Of a DNA stretch of 64,000 nucleotides, positions 9,389 to 17,053 are shown one piece after another. A program made the translations under genes and the position numbers. This stretch comes from Clostridium sp. 'deep sea' (GTDB taxonomy: Bacteria > Bacillota > UBA994 > PWPR01): contig NZ_CP063353.1 of NCBI RefSeq assembly GCF_014931565.1, positions 1,984,001 to 2,048,000 of the forward strand. Reading direction: 5' to 3'. The notes below the pieces were generated by a model, which was given only the letters and a program-made list of their open reading frames with translations, was not told the origin of the DNA and searched no databases. Within the stretch, counting starts at the first letter, position 1, and every line of letters begins with the position of its first letter.

Positions 9389-9479
9389 ATTTATAAGATT
9401 ATATCAATAATTATACTATAATTATTTTGGTAATAAAAGCACCATAAACCTCTTAATTAATTAACAAAGTATTACAACT

Positions 9480-9570
9480 CGTGTTTGATTAATGTAGATC
9501 TTATTGAAAAGTTATTCCGCAGAGCCTTAGGCCTGCTAGTTTTTAATAAGATACCGGTTGCAAATTCCAG
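9480..9570. repeat. Short dispersed repeat, copy 1
   Basis: This intergenic stretch contains AGCCTTAGGCCTGCTAG followed by T-rich sequence and ACCGGTTGCAA. A diverged second copy lies at about 12190-12265, with AGCCTTCGGCTTGCTAG followed by a similar T-rich tract. Outer bases ATCTTATT and AATAAGAT can close a stem. It is non-coding. It also overlaps the place where a terminator of the downstream ABC gene would be expected. Confidence 0.5.
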
Positions 9571-9575
9571 TGTTA

Positions 9576-11246
9576 TTACAACGCAATAATTCTGTCGGCT
9601 AAACTTAGTAACCTCTCATTGCTACTATGGCTTACTAATATAATGGTTTTAGTGCCTTTTATACCACCAAGTAATTTAATTATTTTGCCTTCTGTGGAAC
9701 TATCTACACTTGATGTAATTTCATCGAGTACTAGTACGTCAGCATCCTGTACTATAGCTCTTGCTAAACTAACTCTTTGCCTTTCTCCACCTGAGAGATA
9801 CTTACCTGCTTCACCAACAGGTTTTTGTAATATATCTTCACTAAAACCCAACTGTATTAACGTATTTACAGCTAAATTACGTTTTTCAGCAGCAACCAGT
9901 TGCTTAGTTTCTGGGTATAAAACATTTTCTATTAGGCTTAAATCATGCAAAAAACTGCCCTGATTGGCATAGGTAAAAACAGTAGGTTTGGTTGAATTCA
10001 CTTTGATACTGCCATTATGGATGTTTTTAAGACCTAAAATTACTTTAAGTAAACTAGATTTACCCTTGCCACTTTCACCTTTAATTATTACAAATTCATT
10101 ATTAGCTATACTTAAGTTAAAATCTTTAAATAAGCTTGTATTGTTTACCACTAACTCAGCGTTGTTAATGTTTATTACTTCGTCAAATGTTTGTTTATCA
10201 CTAATTACTTTATACTTTTTTGCCTCATGTTCATTAAGCAAGGTACAAACCTCATTAGCCGAAACAAGGCTACGCTGTATTACTTGATAATACTTTGTAA
10301 GGTTGTTAATAGGGGCATAAAACCTTTTACCATATAGCACTATAATAGGGAATGAACCAAGGGGTATCTCCCCTCTACTAATTAGTGTTACACAGTAAAT
10401 TAATGCTAATGATACACCCGTTACTTTTAGTAAGCTTTCTATTACAAAATATAAACAAAGGGTTTTGTTAGATTTATTACTAAACTCAAAAAGCTTATCG
10501 TTAGCAGTTTTAAATAGCTTTTTTTCGTATGATTCACCTTTAAAAACCTTTATTATATCTATACCACTAACAGCTTGGTCAATAAATCTACCCATTTTAT
10601 GCTCCTGATTTATAGCCTGTTGGGAGTAAGATCTTTGCATTTTACCAGTTTTAATGCTGAATAAAAATAGCATAGGAGTAAGTGCAAGTAAAATTAAAAA
10701 AATTTTATAATTTATTAAACATATAAATACGGAAATCCAAAGTAGGTCAAATAAATCAGTCCCTAAAGAGAATAACGAGTGACTAAAAATATAATCTAAT
10801 TTGCTGACATTATTAAGTATGTTATATAAAATACTGCTTCGTTTATGATTCTCAAAATAGCTATAGTCTAATAAAAGTAACTTATTAAACATACTTTTAC
10901 GTATTTTGTTAATGATTTTATTAGCAAAAAACATTGCTAAATAACAATATAAGTTTCTTATTATAGATGAAAGCACAGAAACTAAAATATAAAGAATTAA
11001 ACAAATGATTGGTAAATTAATATTTTGAAAGATGTTACTTATATAGGTTATTAAATTTATTAACAAACCTGGGTTTTGGAGCTTTGAACCAGCTATAAAA
11101 TTAGTCAATTGACCAATAAACTGAGTAGGTATAACTGATACCAGTGAAGAAACCACCCCAAGTATTATTAATAATATAAAGAATATTGGTTTAACATTAG
11201 CCTGAGAAAACAGGGTTTTTAGGTTTTTAAGGTCTTTTTTAGTCAT
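9576..11246 (-). CDS. ABC transporter, fused membrane and ATPase domains
   Basis: This 556-residue half-transporter of the exporter type has an N-terminal membrane domain with about six helices (to about residue 330). The C-terminal ATPase has Walker A GESGKGKS, signature LSGGERQR and Walker B ADVLVLDE. The start ATG has a GGAG site. It stands alone between tadA and a repeat block, so the substrate cannot be inferred. It is only distantly similar to the exporter at 2-3.7 kb and does not look like a recent duplicate of it. Confidence 0.9.
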   Translation of the reverse strand: MTKKDLKNLKTLFSQANVKPIFFILLIILGVVSSLVSVIPTQFIGQLTNFIAGSKLQNPGLLINLITYISNIFQNINLPIICLILYILVSVLSSIIRNLYCYLAMFFANKIINKIRKSMFNKLLLLDYSYFENHKRSSILYNILNNVSKLDYIFSHSLFSLGTDLFDLLWISVFICLINYKIFLILLALTPMLFLFSIKTGKMQRSYSQQAINQEHKMGRFIDQAVSGIDIIKVFKGESYEKKLFKTANDKLFEFSNKSNKTLCLYFVIESLLKVTGVSLALIYCVTLISRGEIPLGSFPIIVLYGKRFYAPINNLTKYYQVIQRSLVSANEVCTLLNEHEAKKYKVISDKQTFDEVININNAELVVNNTSLFKDFNLSIANNEFVIIKGESGKGKSSLLKVILGLKNIHNGSIKVNSTKPTVFTYANQGSFLHDLSLIENVLYPETKQLVAAEKRNLAVNTLIQLGFSEDILQKPVGEAGKYLSGGERQRVSLARAIVQDADVLVLDEITSSVDSSTEGKIIKLLGGIKGTKTIILVSHSSNERLLSLADRIIAL

Positions 11247-11337
11247 AATAGCTCCTAAGTAAAAATCTGGACTTACTTATTCGACATAAAATAACGTTTT
11301 CATTCTTTATATTGAAAAATTTAATTTTTTAGGTGAG

Positions 11338-11668
11338 TACTTGAACGACACAGAGGTCGTTCACTACAAACAAACATATATGTATCTAAATAAACACTAA
11401 CTAAAAGCGTCTGGCTAACCTGCTGGTGGGGTCCAGAAGAGTGTCACGTTGTGACATGAAGTACCTGCGGTATGAAGTTTTGCTTCACAAAATGAAGTGC
11501 CTATCTTAACAAGCAAAACCTAAAAATCTCTAGTTTACCTCACAGTGGGGTCTGGCCTCATTTACACTAACTTAAACTTGATAATATCTATTACCTAAAT
11601 TTACATAGGAAAACTTGATATAAGCTAGAGGCCTGACACCTGTTGTAATTAAAGACCTAGTTAAGATA
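11338..11668. repeat. Long direct repeat, copy 1 (internally deleted)
   Basis: It begins with a conserved 30-base segment (TTGAACGACACAGAGGTCGT and on) that recurs at 11762 and 12412. It continues through a micro-hairpin array (11441-11505) into an inverted-ended segment that starts near GTGGGGTCTGGCCTC and ends near GAGGCCTGACACC. Compared with copy 2 it lacks about 45 bases at the end of the hairpin array. No gene of plausible length lies in it. Confidence 0.85.
11441..11505. repeat. Micro-hairpin array (ATGAAGT units), copy 1
   Basis: Short units follow one another, each being ATGAAGT or similar plus a tiny stem-loop: GTCAC-GTT-GTGAC, ACC-TGC-GGT, GAAG-TTTTG-CTTC. Both arms of each stem differ between units in a matched way, so structure is kept while sequence varies. 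The last unit is cut short. Confidence 0.75.
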
Positions 11669-12128
11669 TAAAATTACTTAATAATAGTCCATCAAGAAAT
11701 GTCTCTTATGGCAGGTCTGCTGGGTGTTTTTAATTGGAGGTTTTTTGGTGCGATTGCTGTTTACTTGAACGACACAGAGGTCGTTCACTACAAACAAACC
11801 TCAATGTATCTATATATATTTTAACTAAAAGCTGTATCGCTAACCTGCTGGTGGGGTCCAGAAGAGTGTCACGTTGTGACATGAAGTACCTGCGGTATGA
11901 AGTTTTGCTTCACAAAATGAAGTGCCTATCGGCATGAAGTGTTACTATGTAACATGATCAAAAATATACAAGGTTATTAACAAGCAAAACCTAAAAATCT
12001 CTAGTTTACCTCACGGTGGGGTCTGGCCTCATTTACACTAGCTTGAACTTAATAATATCTATTACCTAAATTTACATAGGATAACTTGATATAAGCTAGA
12101 GGCCTGACACCTGTTGTAATTAAAGACT
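11669..12128. repeat. Long direct repeat, copy 2 (fullest copy)
   Basis: It starts with a 95-base leader (near TAATAGTCCATCAAGAAATG, then TGGCAGGTCTGCTGGG) that is shared only with copy 3. It then carries the same 30-base segment, the complete micro-hairpin array and the inverted-ended segment of copy 1. Identity to copy 1 over the shared parts is nearly complete. Short plus-strand frames over copies 2 and 3 read identical peptides, but they are repeat artefacts. Confidence 0.85.
11866..11954. repeat. Micro-hairpin array (ATGAAGT units), copy 2
   Basis: This is the complete array of five units: GTCAC-GTT-GTGAC, ACC-TGC-GGT, GAAG-TTTTG-CTTC, GCC-TATC-GGC and GTTAC-TAT-GTAAC. They are joined by ATGAAGT spacers, and each stem has different but self-complementary arms. 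Confidence 0.78.
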
Positions 12129-12189
12129 AAAGTTATACAAACGGCTTGTTATAAAGGTGTTTGCTTTTCACAGAGCATATAGATAATCG

Positions 12190-12265
12190 ATTTCACAAGC
12201 CTTCGGCTTGCTAGTTTTTATGTAAGAAACGGATTACAATAGCCAGTTGTTAATACGGGACACAT
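12190..12265. repeat. Short dispersed repeat, copy 2
   Basis: It contains CAAGCCTTCGGCTTG, a perfect stem-loop, followed by CTAG and a T-rich tract. It is a diverged relative of the stretch at 9480-9570. It separates long-repeat copies 2 and 3. Confidence 0.5.
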
Positions 12266-12310
12266 CATTCGCGTACAGCCTTCCACCACGATGCAAATAG
12301 ACATTGAGAT

Positions 12311-12520
12311 ATAAGCTATAAAGTTACTTAATAATAGTCCATCAAGAAATGTCCCTTATGGCAGGTCTGCTGGGTGTTTTTAATTGGAGGTTTTTTGGTG
12401 CGATTGCTGTTTACTTGAACGACACAGAGGTCGTTCACTACAAACAAACCTCAATGTATCTATATATATTCTAACTATAAGCGTCTGGCTTTCCTCACGG
12501 TGGGATCTGGCCTCAACAGG
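12311..12520. repeat. Long direct repeat, copy 3 (3'-truncated)
   Basis: It carries the same 95-base leader as copy 2 and the 30-base segment at 12412-12449. It then jumps directly to GGTGGGATCTGGCCTC, so the hairpin array and the right half are missing. It stops about 40 bases before the hairpin downstream of tRNA-Arg. Confidence 0.82.
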
Positions 12521-12559
12521 AATAACTTTACCAAACCATAATAATAGTGAATACACAAT

Positions 12560-12581
12560 GGGGCTGTCGAATGACAGCCCC
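12560..12581 (-). terminator. Hairpin downstream of tRNA-Arg
   Basis: A GC-rich perfect 9-bp stem (GGGGCTGTC/GACAGCCCC) with a GAAT loop lies 7 bases past the tRNA 3' end. There is no U run on either strand, so termination or processing is a guess from position and strength. Confidence 0.45.
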
Positions 12582-12587
12582 GTTAGT

Positions 12588-12664
<77 letters not shown>

Positions 12665-12841
12665 ATATTTTATTTTAAGATGTGACCACGGTTTTAAACA
12701 CCCTAACAACATCCTATATAGCTACTTAAACAGTGTTACTCTATTTTTTTAAGTTGCACGTTATTTAATTAGCATATAATATTGTAAACTGCAATTGCAA
12801 TTGTGTCAATTGCACATTAAAGCTAATGTACACTAATTTGT

Positions 12842-13363
12842 TTATTTATCATACATTTGCTTTAACTTTTCAGCAGATATAAAACATTTTCTTGGTAATC
12901 GTTTTTTACCAGGCTTTTTACTACTAGAAAACGTGTCTTTAAGGGTTCTATACCAAAAGCCTTTTAGTTTAGTTATAGGGCTATTAGTTAATTTAAATGT
13001 TTGAAAACCTTTTCTGCTTATTAATGCATACAAAACTGTTTCACAATAAAAGGCTTTTATGTCTTTATACTCTTTATTTAGGGCTTTGGCTATTAGTTTT
13101 AATTCATAGTCGATAAGGTTATAGAGATTTGCCATAGAGTTATCTAAATCTATAACATGGGTATTATTCACATGCAACTCAGCCACTAAATCACCTTTTT
13201 TTATAACTGTATTATCCTTTAATAAGTACTCTTTTCCTTTATAGTTATGAATATCAATTAAAAATACTTTTTGCTCTGAGTTAGGTATCGGTTTCCAATT
13301 ATTAAACAAAGAGAACACATACTCAAATGGAACAAGTAGTGCTCTAAAAATTTTTTTACTCAT
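12842..13363 (-). CDS. YkoP-like protein paired with the deacetylase
   Basis: The protein is 173 residues from the ATG at 13363. This start overlaps the stop of the upstream deacetylase gene by 8 bases and has an AGAGAG site; a GTG three codons earlier lacks one. It is a basic protein whose central part (LIDIHNYKGKEY, then the region with LVAELHVNN) resembles the YkoP-like domain often fused to, or encoded next to, polysaccharide deacetylases. No membrane segment or signal peptide is seen. The translational overlap says it works with the deacetylase. Its biochemical role is unknown, and the family call is from memory of the pattern. Confidence 0.65.
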   Translation of the reverse strand: MSKKIFRALLVPFEYVFSLFNNWKPIPNSEQKVFLIDIHNYKGKEYLLKDNTVIKKGDLVAELHVNNTHVIDLDNSMANLYNLIDYELKLIAKALNKEYKDIKAFYCETVLYALISRKGFQTFKLTNSPITKLKGFWYRTLKDTFSSSKKPGKKRLPRKCFISAEKLKQMYDK

Positions 13364-14045
13364 AACCAACACTCTCTCTTAAGGTAACAAATTCTAGTCC
13401 TTTGTCTTTAAGCTCGGTAATGACTTGTTTAACAGATTGTATTGTGCGTAACGGAGCTTCTTTGGCTTTACTACTGTCATGTAATAAAACTATATCTCCA
13501 CCTTTTATTGTGTTTGTTAATAACTCTCTTATATCTTTTACCGAAACATATTTACTCCAATCAAAAGCATGTTTAGACCAATAAACGGCGTTTAAACCAT
13601 ACTTTTTAAGATAATAACCAGTAAACATATTAAATAATCCCCAAGGTGGTCTAAAGAACTTAGGGTCTACCCCTATATCCTGCAAAGTTTTTAGGCTTCG
13701 CTCAAAGTCTTTTTTAGTAGCTTTAGGAGTCATTAGCCAATGGCATTTATGACTATAAGAATGTAACCCAATTTCGTGACCACAGGCTTGACTCATTTTA
13801 ACTATACTTGGATTTTTAGCGGCCTTTTCACCAACCACAAAAAAGGTTGCCTTAACATCTTGTTCTGCTAATGTTTCAAGAAGTTGATATGTGTATTTTT
13901 CGTCTGGTCCATCATCAAATGTTAAAGCAATTTGCTTTGTGTTTGGTATTTTACGAATAACTCTTTTAGATAGTACTCGGTCCCAAAATGAGGGAATAAC
14001 ACTATATACCGTACTAGCTAGAATAACTGAATTCCAAATTGACAT
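13356..14045 (-). CDS. Polysaccharide deacetylase (NodB family)
   Basis: The protein is 229 residues from the ATG at 14045, chosen because GGGAGG lies 7 bases upstream. An in-frame GTG 8 codons earlier overlaps that site. It has the NodB motifs: TFDDGPD (catalytic Asp and metal Asp), the HSYSHKCHW motif with metal histidines, RPPWG, and a C-terminal LLHD. Such enzymes remove acetyl groups from wall glycans such as peptidoglycan or chitin-like polymers. The N-terminus has a hydrophobic patch that may act as a signal anchor. It is followed by a YkoP-like gene in one transcription unit. Confidence 0.92.
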   Translation of the reverse strand: MSIWNSVILASTVYSVIPSFWDRVLSKRVIRKIPNTKQIALTFDDGPDEKYTYQLLETLAEQDVKATFFVVGEKAAKNPSIVKMSQACGHEIGLHSYSHKCHWLMTPKATKKDFERSLKTLQDIGVDPKFFRPPWGLFNMFTGYYLKKYGLNAVYWSKHAFDWSKYVSVKDIRELLTNTIKGGDIVLLHDSSKAKEAPLRTIQSVKQVITELKDKGLEFVTLRESVGYE

Positions 14046-14420
14046 CCCTACACCTCCCAAATAACTCACAATATACCTAATTTATAGTGGAAAATGCCCT
14101 TTGACAATATGCATTGTATATTCTACTCTTACTATTTTTTTATGTCAATCGATGTAAGTTTTATTTGCGTTTGACATATAGTAAAATATCAATCTACATC
14201 AATTACCAATTATAGATAATTAATAATTAAACACATTTTTTTCTTTTCCTTTATTAATATGCGATAGCTTGGCAAATTATTGTTAATGATAATAATTATT
14301 ATTATGCTGCGTAGTATATTTACCCTTTTATAAGCGAGGATTAACGCTTTTTAAAAAAAAATTTTATATTATTATATTTTTTTTACTATCTCTAAGTTAT
14401 CTCAAAAGCAGTTTAAAAGT
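14046..14420. other. AT-rich intergenic region upstream of the deacetylase
   Basis: No gene is seen in these 375 bases. An A/T palindrome around 14286-14303 (AATGATAATAATTATTATT) resembles a Fur-type box, but the background is so AT-rich that I would not call it. Confidence 0.35.
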
Positions 14421-14446
14421 TAAAAGAGCCGCATAGCGACCCTTTT
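14421..14446 (-). terminator. Terminator overlapping the HAD gene stop
   Basis: An 11-bp stem (14422-14432 with 14436-14446, including G-U pairs) with a three-base loop ends in a UUUU run on the minus strand. It begins at the stop codon of the HAD gene. Confidence 0.65.
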
Positions 14447-15248
14447 ATATTAGTTTTAGTTTTTTGCAAGCTTTATAAAATCCATCATTTTGTATTGTAT
14501 CTGTTACTAAATCGGCTACCTCTTTTAGTGCATCTGGACTATTACCCATTGCTACTCCACATGCTGTACCAGTTACCATCTCTAGATCGTTGTAACTATC
14601 TCCAAAAGCTATTGTTTGATTTATGTCTTCATTAAAGTAGTTAATTACCTGTTTTATACCACTAAACTTAGAGATATCTTTGTTGAGTATCTCAAATATT
14701 TGATCGCTCCAATGTTTAATGCTTATTTTACTATTTTTATTAACGCTAATGATTTTATTTAGTTCACAGCCAAAAATCATAAAAAAGTAGTATGAACGCA
14801 TCTGATTATCTAACTGAACAATGTACTTTTCAAAACTATCAACACTGTTAGCATGTCCTGGCCTCATTTTATCTCGTATAAACAATCTTATTTCTCCAGT
14901 AGGATCATTGCTATAGATATAATCAGTATCTAAGCCATATAAGGATTTATTTTGCTTTAATAAATTATCTATAATTGGTTGTAGCTCATTTGAGTTAATG
15001 GGGTCATCATATATTACTTTGTTTTCAGCTATTACCATGTGCCCATTAAAACATACAGCATTACTAATTTTCAGTTCTTTCATTAATTTTTCAACCTGAA
15101 AATGTGATCGCCCACTAGACAAAGTGATACGGTGACCATTTTTATGTAATTGGGTTATGGCTTCATAAGAGCTAGTTGGTATATAACTTTTGTTTTTGTC
15201 GTGTACTATAAGGGTATCGTCACAGTCTATAAATATTGATTTTTTCAT
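14445..15248 (-). CDS. Cof-type HAD-superfamily hydrolase
   Basis: This 267-residue protein has the HAD nucleophile motif FIDCDDTL (first Asp the nucleophile, second the acid), LSSGR as motif II, and FGDSYNDLEM as motif IV. The insertion between them is a Cof/SPP-type C2 cap. Members dephosphorylate sugar phosphates, FMN or related small molecules; the substrate cannot be predicted. The start ATG has a CAGGT site. It is a stand-alone gene with a terminator. Confidence 0.9.
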   Translation of the reverse strand: MKKSIFIDCDDTLIVHDKNKSYIPTSSYEAITQLHKNGHRITLSSGRSHFQVEKLMKELKISNAVCFNGHMVIAENKVIYDDPINSNELQPIIDNLLKQNKSLYGLDTDYIYSNDPTGEIRLFIRDKMRPGHANSVDSFEKYIVQLDNQMRSYYFFMIFGCELNKIISVNKNSKISIKHWSDQIFEILNKDISKFSGIKQVINYFNEDINQTIAFGDSYNDLEMVTGTACGVAMGNSPDALKEVADLVTDTIQNDGFYKACKKLKLI

Positions 15249-15361
15249 TTTTTTACCTGCTTAATTTTTTAAATATAATGCATATTTACCGTAAGCTTTT
15301 ATATTTATTATTTTTATATTATAGCCTAAAATTATGTATAGTAATAGTTTTTTGCTAGATT

Positions 15362-15402
15362 AAAACAAAAAAGGTTGCCTAGAATTTTCTAGTTAACCCT
15401 TT
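15362..15402 (-). terminator. Terminator of the AroM pair
   Basis: An imperfect 13-bp stem (15370-15382 with 15389-15402, interrupted by a two-base mismatch) has an AATTTT loop. On the minus strand a long U run follows. It lies 20 bases past the second AroM gene. Confidence 0.75.
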
Positions 15403-15423
15403 AGTTTTATTATGATTATTCTT

Positions 15424-16101
15424 TTATTGATACATTTCATTTAAAATCCTGGCTAAAATTGTTCTTGGCAAAATAACAGGTTTATTAGTGATTTTTTTCA
15501 CCATATTTTTCATTTCAACTGAGTAACCTAAGCAGTTTAAATAAATTAAGTTAATCTCGTTATCCTTAAAAACTGTTACAGCTTTTGCTAAATCACTCTC
15601 TGAATCATAAGGAGAAGCAGCTACTGATATTGCAGTTATGCCTAAAGCTTTCCAGACTTTGTTGTTTTTTTCTATTTGATTTTTAGAAGGCAAGATATTT
15701 CCTATAGTTCCTTTACCTACTAAATCATATACTATACTATTTAATATTTTAGAAGGATCAATAAGGGGTATATCATGTTTAAATTCTGGAAAATCATTAG
15801 TGCATAACATTAGAATCGCTTTGCAATTATTATTTTGCAATTTATTTATACAATTTTGGACAAGTGGAAGTATTTTTTGCTCCGATAATGTTACCGATTT
15901 ACCATCACGCATGCGTGAAACCAATACCTTACAATGTTTAGTTGGCGCAAATTTTTCAGTAATTTCATCATATGAATAATTGTCTACTGCTCCACATTCA
16001 ACTATTTCGATATGCGGGTTTAATATACTGCTTATATCCCCTGTAATATCTACTCGTGGTGTTTGGCCAATAGTAATAGCTCCAATTCTAATTTTCTCCA
16101 T
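15424..16101 (-). CDS. AroM family protein (second of a tandem pair)
   Basis: This 225-residue protein starts with the AroM signature IGAITIGQTPRVD and has the conserved LMLCTNDF and VAASPYDSE blocks. AroM proteins belong to the Asp/Glu racemase-like fold. Their reaction is not established, though they often lie near peptide or amino-acid catabolic genes. It follows a paralogue by 23 bases and shares the same layout, so the two arose by duplication. In this copy the cysteine of the middle block is followed by TND rather than TGI. Start ATG with AGGAG. Confidence 0.88.
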   Translation of the reverse strand: MEKIRIGAITIGQTPRVDITGDISSILNPHIEIVECGAVDNYSYDEITEKFAPTKHCKVLVSRMRDGKSVTLSEQKILPLVQNCINKLQNNNCKAILMLCTNDFPEFKHDIPLIDPSKILNSIVYDLVGKGTIGNILPSKNQIEKNNKVWKALGITAISVAASPYDSESDLAKAVTVFKDNEINLIYLNCLGYSVEMKNMVKKITNKPVILPRTILARILNEMYQ

Positions 16102-16124
16102 ACCTAATCTCCTATTCGTTGGTA

Positions 16125-16790
16125 TTATAAATCTTCTAAAATCCTACCTACCATTGTACGTGAACATAAGACTGGGCGTCCAGTGATTTTTCTTACATGT
16201 TGTTTCATATCCTGTGAAAAACCAATGCTATCTAGTATTATTATTGACACATTTGTCTCTACTAATATTTGTGAAGCTTTTTCAATATCTGTTAAATCAC
16301 CGTATGGAGACGCAGCCACAATAACTGTTTGAATTTTGCGATTTATCCATTGGTCTTTACATAGATTAATTTGACTCTGTTCAGATACAATTACACCAAT
16401 GGGGCCATTTTCAATTAACTCACTGGTTATGCTTCTTAACAAAGTACAAGGTTTAAACAATGGAACACTGTGTTCATAATGCGGAAATATACCTGTACAT
16501 AAAAGAATTATAGCATCACAACCATTTTGCTCGAGTTCAGTTATACAGCTTTGAATTAAACTATGTATTTTATCTCTACATACTCGTATTTGTCTACCAT
16601 CTTTCATTTTAGTTACTAGGGTAAAACTATTTTCATTAGGAGAAAACTTTGTTATTACTTCCTCGTAGGTAAAAGGGTCAAGTACTCCTCTTTCCATATG
16701 TACAAACTTTTGTTTGCATTTACTGAAAATTTCAGATGTAACATCTGGTCTTGGAGACTGACCTATAGTAATCATCCCAACTTTTTTCAC
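16125..16790 (-). CDS. AroM family protein (first of a tandem pair)
   Basis: This 221-residue paralogue of the next gene has the signature VGMITIGQSPRPD, ILLCTGIFP and VAASPYGD blocks. The start is GTG with GAGGAG 11 bases upstream. The conserved LLCTG cysteine is of the type that acts as acid/base in Asp/Glu and hydantoin racemases. This copy keeps the full motif, while its partner has LCTND. The pair may therefore work on different substrates or form a hetero-oligomer, which is inference only. Confidence 0.88.
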   Translation of the reverse strand: MKKVGMITIGQSPRPDVTSEIFSKCKQKFVHMERGVLDPFTYEEVITKFSPNENSFTLVTKMKDGRQIRVCRDKIHSLIQSCITELEQNGCDAIILLCTGIFPHYEHSVPLFKPCTLLRSITSELIENGPIGVIVSEQSQINLCKDQWINRKIQTVIVAASPYGDLTDIEKASQILVETNVSIIILDSIGFSQDMKQHVRKITGRPVLCSRTMVGRILEDL

Positions 16791-17053
16791 TTTCTTTTTG
16801 ACTCCTCTCAGGATTATCCCTGTTTAATAGAAAAAAAACTATCAACTTACATAAATTAATGTATAATTTTAATACTTTTATTTAAGATATTATTCTTTAA
16901 CAAAAGTTTAAAAGAACAATTTTAAACAACCTTGCCATTAAAGAATTATACACCATTACTACATGTAAGTTGAAGTATTTTTTTTAATATTGTAACTTTT
17001 TTTGCTAATTTTTTATATATTTTATGAAAAGATACTTTAAATTTAGTTTGTAT

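Noticed and set aside
12790-12814. TGCAATTG ... CAATTGCA hairpin after the YkoP-like gene
   Set aside because: Could be a terminator but lacks a U run and consists of low-complexity words; not called.
14281-14306. Fur-box-like A/T palindrome
   Set aside because: Matches the box only loosely and lies in extremely AT-rich sequence; no iron gene follows.
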